Under the pieces are notes generated by a model. The model worked only from the letters and a program-made list of their open reading frames with translations, was not told the DNA's origin and did not search any database. From UBA11540 sp045536425 (GTDB taxonomy: Bacteria > Bacillota > Clostridia > Oscillospirales > Ruminococcaceae): a stretch of 54,893 nt of DNA. Shown piece after piece: positions 33,845-42,875 of this stretch. The position numbers were made by a program, and so were the translations under genes. The stretch spans positions 1 through 54,893 of the forward strand of contig JAZSNN010000021.1 in assembly GCA_045536425.1 (NCBI GenBank), in the 5' to 3' direction. Position 1 is the stretch's first letter. The number at the start of each line of letters is the position of its first letter.

Positions 33845-35536
33845 TTATTCAATTACTGTATTGTTGCAGTTATTTCCTCCAAATAGTTTGTCGTTTGGAT
33901 TTTTAAGTTTGTTTTCCTTGACGATAACGTTATCGGAATTTTCGGCATATATTGCATAATCCTTATATCCTTCTCCGTCATAATCGTCATCAAAAGTATT
34001 ATTGGTAACCGTCAATCCGTTTGTAGAAACGGCAAAAACAGCACTAACTCCACAGTTCTTAAACAAATTGCTCTCAACGACGATATTTTGATTTACCGTT
34101 GCACCGTATCTGCCAAAATTGCCGTCGTGTGAAGAAGCAAGTTGAATAACACCGTTAAAATGTTTACCGCAATTTTCAAAAGTGTTATTTCTGATTGTGA
34201 TGTTTTTACCAGGTACTACTTCATACCAATTAACAATATCTGGAGCGACTAAAATCGCAGGGAGTGCCGTTCCGTAAATCTCGCAATTTTCAACAAAGAC
34301 ATTCTCGGTTTGGAGCAAAAATGCTCTTGCCCTATTGCTATAGACCTTTGTACCAGTTATTGTAACTGTCGGATGAAGTGTTTTGTTACTGAGGATAGTG
34401 TTTTCTTTAACACCCTCGGGAATTGAGTCAAAGGTCAACTTGTCAAGTGAAAACTTTTTGAGTTCTGCAGTTCCAAGAGATTCAAAGGTTTCGTTATCGT
34501 AGAACTCGATTATATCTCCGCTTTTTGCCCACAGAATGTCAACGAATTTTGTTGAATAGGAAACGGTATTCTTAGTTACTTTTGTGACAATTCCTGCGAT
34601 TGTGTGTACGTTAAGGCAGTCGTCTCCAAGGTTATAAAACTCGCAATCTTCCAATAACAGTTGACCGCCTAAACCCGAAATATGTATTCCATCACAGTTT
34701 GTAGACATTAGAGTGTTCTCGTTTTCGGGTTTTATCTTAAGTCTTCTGAATGTCGCATTATAACAACTCGAACCAATCAAAAACGCTCCATCGTAAGAAT
34801 TATTTATAGTGACGTCTTCAAAAACTGTATCGCAAGAATTATTAATAATAAACAAGTATTCTGCTACCAAAGACCTAAGACAAACTTTGTCACCTTTTCG
34901 AGCGACTGACAGTTCATTATCGTTAAGTCCTAACAAGGTAAACGAGCCGTCTTCTTTTGGCGGTCCGATATAGTACGGGGTTTCTGTGGAATAGTTTTCT
35001 ATTCTTTTATCAGGTATACCCTTTTCGTCAAAGGTATTCAGGCAAGTAAAGAGTTCTTTCCCTGTAACCTCAAAACCTTCATACGGTTTGATGTCCACAC
35101 TGCCGAGCAGTTTGTTAATATTTACTATCTCGCCCGAAACACTTGTACTTCCTGAGTGCTTGACAGTAATTCCTTTTATAGTTATATTCTTGCAACCCTC
35201 TATCATAAGTGCAGCCGTTCGCTCGTCGGTTTTCTTCTCTGTGTTATCCAAACCACTTCTTACAAGCACTGCGTTGTCGCCCACAATAGTTAGGTTTTTC
35301 TTTTTGTAAAGATATATCATGCTGTCAAATTCATAAACACCTTCGGGAAAGTATATCGTAGCTCCCTCACCCGCAGTCAAAAAAATCTTCTGCAAGGCTT
35401 TAGAATTATCAATACCCTCGCCAGAAACTACACCTTCGTCAAGTACGTTTATCTCACCTTTTTTAAAGAAAAAAGAGCAAGAATTTAAAGAAAAGAGCAT
35501 AGTAAACACCAAAAAACAAACCAAAAGTTTCTTCAT
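33845..35536 (-). CDS. Right-handed beta-helix lipoprotein (pectate-lyase-like fold)
   Basis: This 563-aa protein has a lipoprotein signal (lipobox SLNSC, Cys20) and a body of beta-helix repeats. It begins like Pectate_lyase_3 proteins (GEGIDNSKALQKIF, then ATIYFPEGVYEF) and carries repeated N-rich rungs such as ITIRNNTFENCG, VVESNLFKNCG and LTVTNNTFDDDY. This fold usually binds or cleaves polysaccharide, but no catalytic set can be assigned. It would sit on the outer face of the membrane. The ATG at 35536 has GAGGTG seven bases upstream. It is the last of four genes with tldD, tldE and the Ig-like protein. Confidence 0.85.
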   Translation of the reverse strand: MKKLLVCFLVFTMLFSLNSCSFFFKKGEINVLDEGVVSGEGIDNSKALQKIFLTAGEGATIYFPEGVYEFDSMIYLYKKKNLTIVGDNAVLVRSGLDNTEKKTDERTAALMIEGCKNITIKGITVKHSGSTSVSGEIVNINKLLGSVDIKPYEGFEVTGKELFTCLNTFDEKGIPDKRIENYSTETPYYIGPPKEDGSFTLLGLNDNELSVARKGDKVCLRSLVAEYLFIINNSCDTVFEDVTINNSYDGAFLIGSSCYNATFRRLKIKPENENTLMSTNCDGIHISGLGGQLLLEDCEFYNLGDDCLNVHTIAGIVTKVTKNTVSYSTKFVDILWAKSGDIIEFYDNETFESLGTAELKKFSLDKLTFDSIPEGVKENTILSNKTLHPTVTITGTKVYSNRARAFLLQTENVFVENCEIYGTALPAILVAPDIVNWYEVVPGKNITIRNNTFENCGKHFNGVIQLASSHDGNFGRYGATVNQNIVVESNLFKNCGVSAVFAVSTNGLTVTNNTFDDDYDGEGYKDYAIYAENSDNVIVKENKLKNPNDKLFGGNNCNNTVIE

Positions 35537-35547
35537 TGGCAATCACC

Positions 35548-36588
35548 TCATCTGGACTTTTTTGAGGAAACTACGAACACAACGGTAGCAACCACAACAA
35601 CCGCAACAAGCATCACCAAAGTAGCGAAATAAATATTCTTTTGCAACTCATTAAATATTTCTTCGTTATGCGACACGTCTATATTACTTTCATTAAAGTT
35701 GGGATTTATTTCTGTACCGCTGTTATCGTTTATAGGCTTCGATATTTCGTTATCTGTCGAAGACATAAATTGAGGCAAGACATTGTTACTATAACCTACT
35801 TTTTTATCAGTAAGAACGTATTCTCCACCCTTTTCAAAAAAGCAAGAAACATAATACACGTCATTGATAAGTATACCGTCGTCAATGAGTTTAAATCCTT
35901 CTGCCTCACCGTAGGAATAGAGATAAAGGGAAGTATCCTTATCAAACTCTTCGTTTACAGAAAAGAATATCTCGGCTTTACTCGGAAATTTATCCTTATA
36001 CTCAAAATTGAGAATCTGAAACTTTGCATTTCCCACTCCGTTTTTGATAATCTCATAATTCTGACTCTTACCCGTGATAGTAACGCTCATTCTACGCGGG
36101 GGATTGTAGATATCCTCGCCCGTGAAACACCAAGAGTACAAAAGCTTTTCATAGTTTTGAGTGTATAACAGATAGTGGAGTTCAAAATCCGTATTCTTTA
36201 TCATCTCAAAATCTATAGACTCAAGATAATTCCTTCCGTGGTCTATGTTGATATACTCAACGTTGCTATTGAGTTCAACCACAGACACCTTTCTTATCTT
36301 TCCCCAGCTTTTTCCGGTACTATCCACAACGCTGTAAGAAACGTTATAAACACCTACAGCATTAAAATCTATAGTACCCAAAATCTCCACCCTGTCGGTG
36401 ATATCCTCGCTTGTATGTGGATCTATCGCAGATATTCCGTTTATCAGCTTTTCGTTACTGCCAAGTCCAACCGAAAAGGTTATGGGCTCAAAATTGCCGA
36501 AGAAAACCGTTTCCTCTGCGTTAACAGGCACAGAGAAAAGTATGAAGATAAATGAAACTATCAGACAAAAAACTAACGTTTTTTTCAC
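35548..36588 (-). CDS. Surface protein with Ig-like domain and C-terminal membrane anchor
   Basis: This 346-aa protein has a cleavable signal peptide (ending near VNAEE), a bacterial Ig-like domain (about residues 40-110, with the ending FNAVGVYNVSYSVVDSTGKS that is typical of DUF5011-like domains), an unassigned region, an Asn/Ser-rich stretch near 270-305, and a C-terminal transmembrane helix with a KKSR tail. The anchor resembles a sorting region but has no LPxTG-type motif before it. I do not recognise the middle region. It lies 10 bp after tldE and 11 bp before the beta-helix gene, so it is probably cotranscribed with both. Confidence 0.75.
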   Translation of the reverse strand: MKKTLVFCLIVSFIFILFSVPVNAEETVFFGNFEPITFSVGLGSNEKLINGISAIDPHTSEDITDRVEILGTIDFNAVGVYNVSYSVVDSTGKSWGKIRKVSVVELNSNVEYINIDHGRNYLESIDFEMIKNTDFELHYLLYTQNYEKLLYSWCFTGEDIYNPPRRMSVTITGKSQNYEIIKNGVGNAKFQILNFEYKDKFPSKAEIFFSVNEEFDKDTSLYLYSYGEAEGFKLIDDGILINDVYYVSCFFEKGGEYVLTDKKVGYSNNVLPQFMSSTDNEISKPINDNSGTEINPNFNESNIDVSHNEEIFNELQKNIYFATLVMLVAVVVVATVVFVVSSKKSR

Positions 36589-36598
36589 GCAATCACTC

Positions 36599-37948
36599 CT
36601 ATTTTCCGGATATTGCCATTGTTCCTACACAAACACAAGGAGAGCCAAACTGCGAACTTCCGCTGGGCATCGAAAATCTGAAGTCGCTTCCCACACACTC
36701 AATCTGCTTTAGCATAGCAAAAAAGTTTCCGGCAACAGTGATTTCCTTTACGGGCCTTGTGAGTTTTCCATCCTCTATCAAAAATCCGCTTGCAGAAAGC
36801 GAAAAATCACCCGTGACAAAATTTGCACCCGCGTGCATTCCGTTGAGCTCTGTGATATAAACTCCGTTTTGTGTGCGGTTTATAACCTCATCAAACGAAA
36901 TATCGGAAGGTTTTATATAAAATGCAAAAGGTGCTATCGAAACCTTGCTCTTATAAGAAGCTTTATAAGCGTTTCCTGTGGTTTTTACTCCAGCCTTGTC
37001 GGCAGTTTTTAGGTTGTGAAGAAGGGTTTTGAACACTCCGTTTTCTACGATATTTTTCTTACTTGCGGCAACACCCTCTGCATCGAACGAAGACATACAA
37101 CAGGAATCAGTACAGAAAGGATCGTCGACAATCGTCACGATATCAGAAGCGATTTTCTCTCCCTCTTTATCTGCCAAAAGTGACATTCCTTTTTGTACTG
37201 CATCTGCAGAGAAAACATCTGAGAAGGTTTCAAGAAGAGATGCCATCTCCGAATTCGAAATCACAGTTTTGTACTTTCCTGTAGGAATACTCTCAGCACC
37301 TAAAGAAGAGAGCGCCTGCTTTGTGCTTTCTTCAACAACATAGTCAGCATCCACTTTTTCAGCCTGAGTCGAAAAGCTTGCAGCAAAACCAACTCTAACA
37401 TCACCATTTTCCTCGGCAGTTGCCTGTGCATACGTGCAGTACAAGGGTGTGCTGCTATACAGATCAAGACCATAGGAGTTTGTGATGCCAATTTCTGAGA
37501 ACGCCTCAAAAACAGTGCTGTGAGAAACGCTTTTTATACGTGAATCGACCGCGTAGCATTTTGCTTCGAGGTCTATTGCCTTGTTCATCATAACTTCAGC
37601 GTTCATAGGAACATAATCATTTTCAGGCATGGCTGGATACTCCTCACTGCCCTCAAAAAGAAACTCTTTGTCTTCTGTTTCCAAAATTTCAGCGCACTTT
37701 TTAGCATCAAACACGATTCTCTCTGCTTCTTCGGCTGAAAAGAGTTCTGTCGAAGCATAGCCCATCTTCCCATTCACAATGCAACGAAAACAAGCGCCAT
37801 CTCCGTCACTGGAGGAGGTTTTATCTATCTCGCCTTTATATGCAGCAAAGCTAGTGCTTGCTCCTCTGCTATAATAAAGCTCATATTGCTCGATTCCCTG
37901 CTTTTTTGCGCTATCTTTCACGAGATTTTTAAACTCATTGTACTTCAT
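36599..37948 (-). CDS. pmbA: TldE/PmbA-family metalloprotease subunit
   Basis: This 449-aa protein is the TldE (PmbA) half of the TldD-TldE protease. It has the N-terminal YELYYSRGASTSFAAYKGEID segment and the C-terminal GMHAGANFVTGDFSLSASGFLIEDGK typical of the family, and no HExxxH motif, as expected for TldE. The pair removes leader peptides from some RiPPs and degrades unfolded peptides. The ATG at 37948 follows GGGGGTG and lies 12 bp after the tldD stop. Two surface-protein genes follow within the same run. Confidence 0.92.
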   Translation of the reverse strand: MKYNEFKNLVKDSAKKQGIEQYELYYSRGASTSFAAYKGEIDKTSSSDGDGACFRCIVNGKMGYASTELFSAEEAERIVFDAKKCAEILETEDKEFLFEGSEEYPAMPENDYVPMNAEVMMNKAIDLEAKCYAVDSRIKSVSHSTVFEAFSEIGITNSYGLDLYSSTPLYCTYAQATAEENGDVRVGFAASFSTQAEKVDADYVVEESTKQALSSLGAESIPTGKYKTVISNSEMASLLETFSDVFSADAVQKGMSLLADKEGEKIASDIVTIVDDPFCTDSCCMSSFDAEGVAASKKNIVENGVFKTLLHNLKTADKAGVKTTGNAYKASYKSKVSIAPFAFYIKPSDISFDEVINRTQNGVYITELNGMHAGANFVTGDFSLSASGFLIEDGKLTRPVKEITVAGNFFAMLKQIECVGSDFRFSMPSGSSQFGSPCVCVGTMAISGK

Positions 37949-37960
37949 AATTCTCACCCC

Positions 37961-39346
37961 CTATTCCTTTCCGCCTACTGTAATATCGGAAACTCTGATA
38001 AGAGGTTGACCTACGTTTACAGGAACCGAACCGCTGGACGATCCACACATACCTTGTCCATGATCCAGGTTTTGCCCGACCATGTCTATCTTCATCAAGA
38101 CATCGGAGCCTCTTCCTATCAAACTCGCGCCTCTCACGGGTTCACATATCTCACCGTTGCGCACAAGATATCCCTCGGAAACCGCAAAGTTGAAATCTCC
38201 CGTGACAGGATTTACAGAACCTCCGCCCATCTTTTTTGCGTAAAGTCCGTTATGCATAGAACGGATAATATCCTCATTTTTATCGGCACCTTCGGCGATG
38301 AAGGTGTTTGTCATACGAGAGGTTGGAGCGAACTCATAGCTCTGACGACGGGAGCTTCCTGTGGGCTCCATACCCATCATTCTTCCACCGAGTTTGTCTA
38401 TGAGGTAGCCTTTGAGTATACCGTTTTCAATGAGAACATTCTTTCTTGCAACAGTTCCCTCGTCGTCTATATCAATCGAGCCCCACGCATTTGGAATAGT
38501 TCCGTCGTCTATTGCAGTAACCTTAGTGTTTGCAATCTGCTGACCAAGCTTTCCACAGAATTCGGAGTTTCCCTTCGCGACACTTGTCGCCTCAAGAGAA
38601 TGTCCACACGCTTCGTGGAAGATAACGCCACCAAAACCGTTTTCAATAGCCACCTGCATACGTCCGCTGGGACATTCCTTAGCGTGTAACATAGTAACCG
38701 CCTGCTTTGCGGCTGTTTCTCCATAGTATGCGGGGTCTATTGCCTTTTCAAACATTTCAAAGCCCATTCTTCTTCCAGGACCTTCGCTACCCACTTGATT
38801 TTCACCTGCAGCACTTGCGATTGCGGTGATATAAAGTCTTGTATATACTCTTCTGTCACCAACTAAAAGCCCGTCACTGTTAGCAATAAGAATATCACTG
38901 TCCCAGTCAATATAGCTGACTTGAACCTGTGATATATCAGATGAATAATTCTTTGCGCTGGTATAAGCTGTTTTAGCAACGGCTACCTTTTTCTGTATAT
39001 CTATAGAAGAAGGCGCATATATGAACGGATGTGAGCTTTTCACCTCTCGTCTTACAACCTCGGCAGCAGTGAGGTACTCGTCGGTTTTGAGTGTACTTGC
39101 AAGTCGTTTTGCAAGTTCTGTGAGGTTTTTCTCTGAAACGTCGTTTGTCGATGCATACACACACTTGTTTCCTTTGAGCACACGTATACCAACGCCATAG
39201 TCGCGTGAACACAGCGCGGAATCGACCTTTGCATCAATTACAGCAAGGTTGTTTTTCAAAGTATTCTCGGCGTAGATCTCTGCGAAATCGCCACCGTGCA
39301 TAAGGGCAGTATAAAGAACCTTATCGATTATTTCTTTTGTAAGCAC
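37961..39346 (-). CDS. tldD: TldD-family metalloprotease subunit
   Basis: This 461-aa protein is the catalytic half of TldD-TldE. The zinc motif HEACGH (in GGVIFHEACGHSLEA) is intact, and the C-terminal GGGSVNPVTGDFNFAVSEGYLV is typical. The GTG at 39346 was chosen because GGAGAGAGG precedes it; a TTG at 39364 lies upstream of that site. A sigma-A promoter precedes it, divergent from the copper ATPase gene. No RiPP precursor or RiPP-modifying enzyme was seen nearby, so the substrate is unknown. Confidence 0.93.
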   Translation of the reverse strand: MLTKEIIDKVLYTALMHGGDFAEIYAENTLKNNLAVIDAKVDSALCSRDYGVGIRVLKGNKCVYASTNDVSEKNLTELAKRLASTLKTDEYLTAAEVVRREVKSSHPFIYAPSSIDIQKKVAVAKTAYTSAKNYSSDISQVQVSYIDWDSDILIANSDGLLVGDRRVYTRLYITAIASAAGENQVGSEGPGRRMGFEMFEKAIDPAYYGETAAKQAVTMLHAKECPSGRMQVAIENGFGGVIFHEACGHSLEATSVAKGNSEFCGKLGQQIANTKVTAIDDGTIPNAWGSIDIDDEGTVARKNVLIENGILKGYLIDKLGGRMMGMEPTGSSRRQSYEFAPTSRMTNTFIAEGADKNEDIIRSMHNGLYAKKMGGGSVNPVTGDFNFAVSEGYLVRNGEICEPVRGASLIGRGSDVLMKIDMVGQNLDHGQGMCGSSSGSVPVNVGQPLIRVSDITVGGKE

Positions 39347-39381
39347 TTGCCTCTCTCCTATCAAATCAGATGTACAATTAC

Positions 39382-39410
39382 ATTATACACCTCTTTTAAC
39401 CTCACTTCAA
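39382..39410 (-). promoter_or_regulatory. Sigma-A promoter of the tldD operon
   Basis: On the minus strand TTGAAG (39410-39405), a 17-bp spacer and TATAAT (39387-39382) lie about 35 bp upstream of the tldD GTG. Confidence 0.75.
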
Positions 39411-39463
39411 CAATCTTGTTGATTTTCTTTGAGAAAAATGATATATTATACTTAAATAGTATA
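39407..39463 (+). promoter_or_regulatory. Promoter region of copA with two small palindromes
   Basis: TTGATT (39419-39424), a 17-bp spacer and TATATT (39442-39447) form a plausible promoter. TCAACA-N4-TGTTGA (39407-39422) overlaps its -35 box and TATACT-N5-AGTATA (39447-39463) overlaps the start of transcription. Either could bind a copper-responsive repressor, but neither matches the CopY or CsoR consensus closely. Confidence 0.5.
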
Positions 39464-39482
39464 TTATTTCGAGGCGATTGAA

Positions 39483-41951
39483 TTGAAAAAACTTAATTTT
39501 ACCGTGACCGGTATTACCTGCTCTGCGTGTTCATCTCACGTACAAAATTCTGTTTCAAAGATAGATGGAATCGAAGCTGTAAACGTCAATCTTCTCACAA
39601 AGAGTATGGATGTCGTCTGCTCTGATACACTATCCGAAAGAGAGATTATATCAGCAGTAAAAAAAGCGGGATACAACGCCTTTCCAACTGTTGCAAAGGC
39701 TTCTATACAAGACGATGCGCAAAAACTAAAGCGTCGTTTTATTCTCTCCCTGATATTTATGTTGCCACTCTTTTACGTTTCAATGGGACATATGTTGGGG
39801 TTGCCTTTACCTTCCATTCTCTCGGCGGGAGATAACGCACTCTATCTTGCTCTGGTTGAGCTTATACTATCGATACCGATATTGATAATAAATTTCAAAT
39901 ATTTCAAAGTAGGCTTCACCCGTTTGTTCAAGCTCAGTCCCAATATGGACTCATTAATCGCCATTGGGTCTTCTTCTGCGGTTGCTTATAGTTTATATGT
40001 GACCTATAAGCTTTTGATTGCAACTATAAATCACGACATCGCTGCCCTGACCACCCTTCATATGTCGCTATATTATGAATCAGCTACTATGATATTGACT
40101 TTGATAACTCTTGGAAAATTCCTGGAAGCCAGGTCAACAAAAAAGACAACTTCAGCAATATCAAAGCTTCTCGATCTTACTCCAAAAACTGCAATTATTG
40201 AACGAGATGGTGTTGAAATTGAGATTGCAACTTCAGACATCGTCAAAGGCGATATTGTGATAATAAAAGCAGGAAGAGTTATCCCTGCTGACGGCACTAT
40301 AATTGAAGGCTCTGCTTCAATTGATGAATCTGCAATAACCGGAGAAAGCATCCCCGTTGATAAAACTGTAGGCGACAAGGTAATCGGCGCGTGTATCAAC
40401 ACATCAGGATATATAAAAATCAGTGCCGAAAAGGTCGGAGAGAACACTACTTTGGCAGAGATAGTTCGTTTGGTCGAGGAAGCATCCTCTTCAAAGGCAC
40501 CCATATCAAAGCTCGCAGATAAAGTTAGCCTTGTTTTTGTTCCCGCCGTCATCACAATTTCAATTATAACCTTCTTGGTTTGGCTTTTTGCAGGAGAAAC
40601 CTTTGAATTTGCGCTTACAAACGCCATATCTGTTCTTGTTATTTCCTGCCCGTGTGCTTTGGGTCTTGCGACCCCTACCGCTATTATGGTTTCAACTGGC
40701 AAAGCCGCTGAGCTCGGCATCTTAATAAAATCTGCCGAGGCGCTGGAAACTCTTCACAGCATCAACACAGCAGTTTTTGACAAAACAGGAACCATAACCT
40801 ACGGAAAACCCGCTGTAACCGACGTAGTCGCACTATCCGTTAGTAACGAAGAATTGATTAAAACAGCATACTCTCTCGAAAGGATGTCGGAACATCCTAT
40901 ATCAAAAGCCATTTGTGCTTTTTCTTCAGAAAGAAATTCAGAATGTTTCGATGCTGAAGATTTTGTTTCGGTTCACGGAAAAGGAATTTCTGCAACAATA
41001 GCTCAAAAGCGCTATTACGCGGGAAACAGAGCCTATATCGAAGAATTGAATATAGAAAACTGTGTTTTAGCAGATGCCCAAAACTTCGCTCTTGAAGGCA
41101 AAACTGTCATATATATCGCGGACGACAATGCAATCCTTGGAATTTTCGCGGTATCTGACACTATAAAGGATACGAGCAAGGTAGCGATATCCGAATTTGA
41201 AGAGATGGGTATCGAAACCATAATGCTGACAGGCGACAACGAAACAACCGCGAAAGCTGTTCAAGAAAAGACGGGTATAAGCAAGGTAATTGCCGAAGTA
41301 CTCCCCACAGAAAAAGAAGCGGTAATACGCAAGCTGAAATCCGAAGGTAAAAAGGTTGCAATGATTGGAGACGGAATCAACGATTCGCCGGCACTGGCGG
41401 CTGCCGATGTTGGAATTGCCATTGGCGCAGGCTCCGACATTGCCATAGAGAGCGCTGACATTGTTTTAATCAAAAACGACTTGATTGACGCTGTAACAGC
41501 ACTAAAGCTCAGCAAAAGCACTATTACAAACATAAAACAAAATCTTTTCTGGGCGTTTATCTACAATACTATTGGAATCCCGTTTGCCGCAGGTTTGTTT
41601 ATACCGTTATTCAACCTACAATTAGACCCGATGTTTGCTGCAGCCGCAATGAGTATGAGCTCTGTATGCGTTGTGTCAAATGCGCTACGGCTCAAGAGGT
41701 TCAAACATACAATTAAAACACAAAAAACAAAGGAGATTATATCTATGGAAAAGAAAGTTGTTATCGAAGGAATGGCTTGTCACCACTGCTCAGGCAGAGT
41801 TGAAAAGGTTTTAAATGAAATGGACGGAGTTTCCGCTACTGTAAACCTTGAAGAAAAAACAGCATATGTCACAATATCAAACAATACTGCCGATAGTGAC
41901 ATTAAAAAAGCTATTGAAGATGCAGGATATACGGTGATAAGCATACAATAA
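39483..41951 (+). CDS. copA: Copper-exporting P-type ATPase fused to a CopZ-like domain
   Basis: This 822-aa membrane protein pumps Cu(I) out using ATP. In order it has an N-terminal HMA domain (CSAC, Cys13/16), transmembrane helices, the actuator region ITGES, the CPC ion site (389-391), the DKTGT phosphorylation site (Asp433), the nucleotide-binding SEHPISKA, the hinge GDGINDSPALAAADVG, and the final MSMSSVCVVSNALRL helix. The last 68 residues (from Met755) are a second HMA domain with MACHHC (Cys766/769) that looks like a whole CopZ chaperone. C-terminal HMA domains are not usual in CopA. An internal ribosome site precedes that domain. The start is TTG, with GAGGCG upstream. Confidence 0.93.
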   Translation: MKKLNFTVTGITCSACSSHVQNSVSKIDGIEAVNVNLLTKSMDVVCSDTLSEREIISAVKKAGYNAFPTVAKASIQDDAQKLKRRFILSLIFMLPLFYVSMGHMLGLPLPSILSAGDNALYLALVELILSIPILIINFKYFKVGFTRLFKLSPNMDSLIAIGSSSAVAYSLYVTYKLLIATINHDIAALTTLHMSLYYESATMILTLITLGKFLEARSTKKTTSAISKLLDLTPKTAIIERDGVEIEIATSDIVKGDIVIIKAGRVIPADGTIIEGSASIDESAITGESIPVDKTVGDKVIGACINTSGYIKISAEKVGENTTLAEIVRLVEEASSSKAPISKLADKVSLVFVPAVITISIITFLVWLFAGETFEFALTNAISVLVISCPCALGLATPTAIMVSTGKAAELGILIKSAEALETLHSINTAVFDKTGTITYGKPAVTDVVALSVSNEELIKTAYSLERMSEHPISKAICAFSSERNSECFDAEDFVSVHGKGISATIAQKRYYAGNRAYIEELNIENCVLADAQNFALEGKTVIYIADDNAILGIFAVSDTIKDTSKVAISEFEEMGIETIMLTGDNETTAKAVQEKTGISKVIAEVLPTEKEAVIRKLKSEGKKVAMIGDGINDSPALAAADVGIAIGAGSDIAIESADIVLIKNDLIDAVTALKLSKSTITNIKQNLFWAFIYNTIGIPFAAGLFIPLFNLQLDPMFAAAAMSMSSVCVVSNALRLKRFKHTIKTQKTKEIISMEKKVVIEGMACHHCSGRVEKVLNEMDGVSATVNLEEKTAYVTISNNTADSDIKKAIEDAGYTVISIQ
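41729..41747 (+). promoter_or_regulatory. Internal Shine-Dalgarno and ATG for a free CopZ
   Basis: AAAGGAG (41729-41735), nine bases and an in-frame ATG (41745-41747) lie exactly at the junction between CopA and the C-terminal HMA domain. Initiation here would give a 68-aa copper chaperone. Confidence 0.7.
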
Positions 41952-41974
41952 ATGTAAAGTTTTTACACTTGACA

Positions 41975-42007
41975 AAACCTCGGTTGAAATCTATCCAATC
42001 GAGGTTT
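41975..42007. terminator. Bidirectional terminator between copA and the DUF2156 gene
   Basis: A 12-bp stem with one G-U pair (41975-41986 with 41996-42007) and a T-rich tail lie between two convergent genes. A smaller hairpin, TGTAAA/TTTACA, precedes it at 41953-41967. Confidence 0.82.
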
Positions 42008-42011
42008 ATTT

Positions 42012-42875
42012 TTATATTACGATGTTATATTTTTCAAATATGAATACGGGATTATATGACTCCTTTGCCTTTCGCAATCCCTCTATTCCCATATCTTCTT
42101 CACGGTTTATAAGTTTATAACCGCTGCAATTATTTATCAAAAACTGCTGATTCAGAGCATTGTATGCTCCAACGTATTCTGTGTCCGCTTTTTCAATATG
42201 AACACAATAAACTTCGTCATTTATCGGTTCTCCCGCTGTAAAGGCTATGACCCGTCCATCTACTCTTAGGATTCCGCCTTCAAAACCTATTGATTCGAAA
42301 TTATTTAATGCTCCAAGTGCCACGTTTTTCTCTTGTTCGCCGTTCTGATCCGAATATTTTTCAAACCAATATTCACAAAAAGCTTTTGCTTCTTCAATAT
42401 TTCCAACATTTAAAGGCTCATATGACCAGTTGTATGAAGACTTGAAGCGTGAAATAAAGTTGCGTTTTGAATGGTACTTTTTGCCCACTAGGTTTATAAG
42501 GTCCTCTACTCTATAAATATAGTCGGACGCATTTCTGTACAAGGTAGCCGATTTTATTTCAACACCCGCGATTTTCAACCTTTTCAAATCCTCTATCGAA
42601 GCACCATAGATAGAAACGTCGCCGTTTTCCTGTTCTTTTAAGAGTTCAAGGGCTTCTAAAATATTCCCTTTTCCGATTGGCAGAAAATACTGGTATTTTT
42701 CTTTACCCAACCGCACAAACATAAAGCCCTGTGCGAAAGCTATTTTATAATCGAATACATCTTTCCAAGCGTAAAGATTTCCGAAAGTGTAGTCGCAGCT
42801 AATGCTTCCCGACGATTTTAAAAAAACCTTACATTTCTGTGCGTCCGAAAGTTCAACTTCTCTAAAGGTTATCAT
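42012..42875 (-). CDS. DUF2156 (GNAT-fold) protein
   Basis: This 287-aa cytoplasmic protein belongs to the DUF2156 group, related to the catalytic C-terminal domain of lysyl-phosphatidylglycerol synthases but without their membrane part. The N-terminal ITFREVELSDAQK and the C-terminal CSGYKLINREEDMGIEGLRKAKESYNP fit the family. Members probably move an aminoacyl or acyl group, but the substrate is not known. The ATG overlaps the tmk stop by 4 bp, so the two are cotranscribed. Confidence 0.82.
   Translation of the reverse strand: MITFREVELSDAQKCKVFLKSSGSISCDYTFGNLYAWKDVFDYKIAFAQGFMFVRLGKEKYQYFLPIGKGNILEALELLKEQENGDVSIYGASIEDLKRLKIAGVEIKSATLYRNASDYIYRVEDLINLVGKKYHSKRNFISRFKSSYNWSYEPLNVGNIEEAKAFCEYWFEKYSDQNGEQEKNVALGALNNFESIGFEGGILRVDGRVIAFTAGEPINDEVYCVHIEKADTEYVGAYNALNQQFLINNCSGYKLINREEDMGIEGLRKAKESYNPVFIFEKYNIVI

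Noticed and set aside
35548..36588. Possible sortase substrate
   Set aside because: The sequence VLPQF before the C-terminus is not LPxTG or an NPxTx motif and is about 70 residues from the membrane helix.
36599..39346. Possible RiPP precursor gene near tldD-tldE
   Set aside because: The gaps are 10-12 bp and flanking intergenic DNA holds no small frame with a ribosome site.
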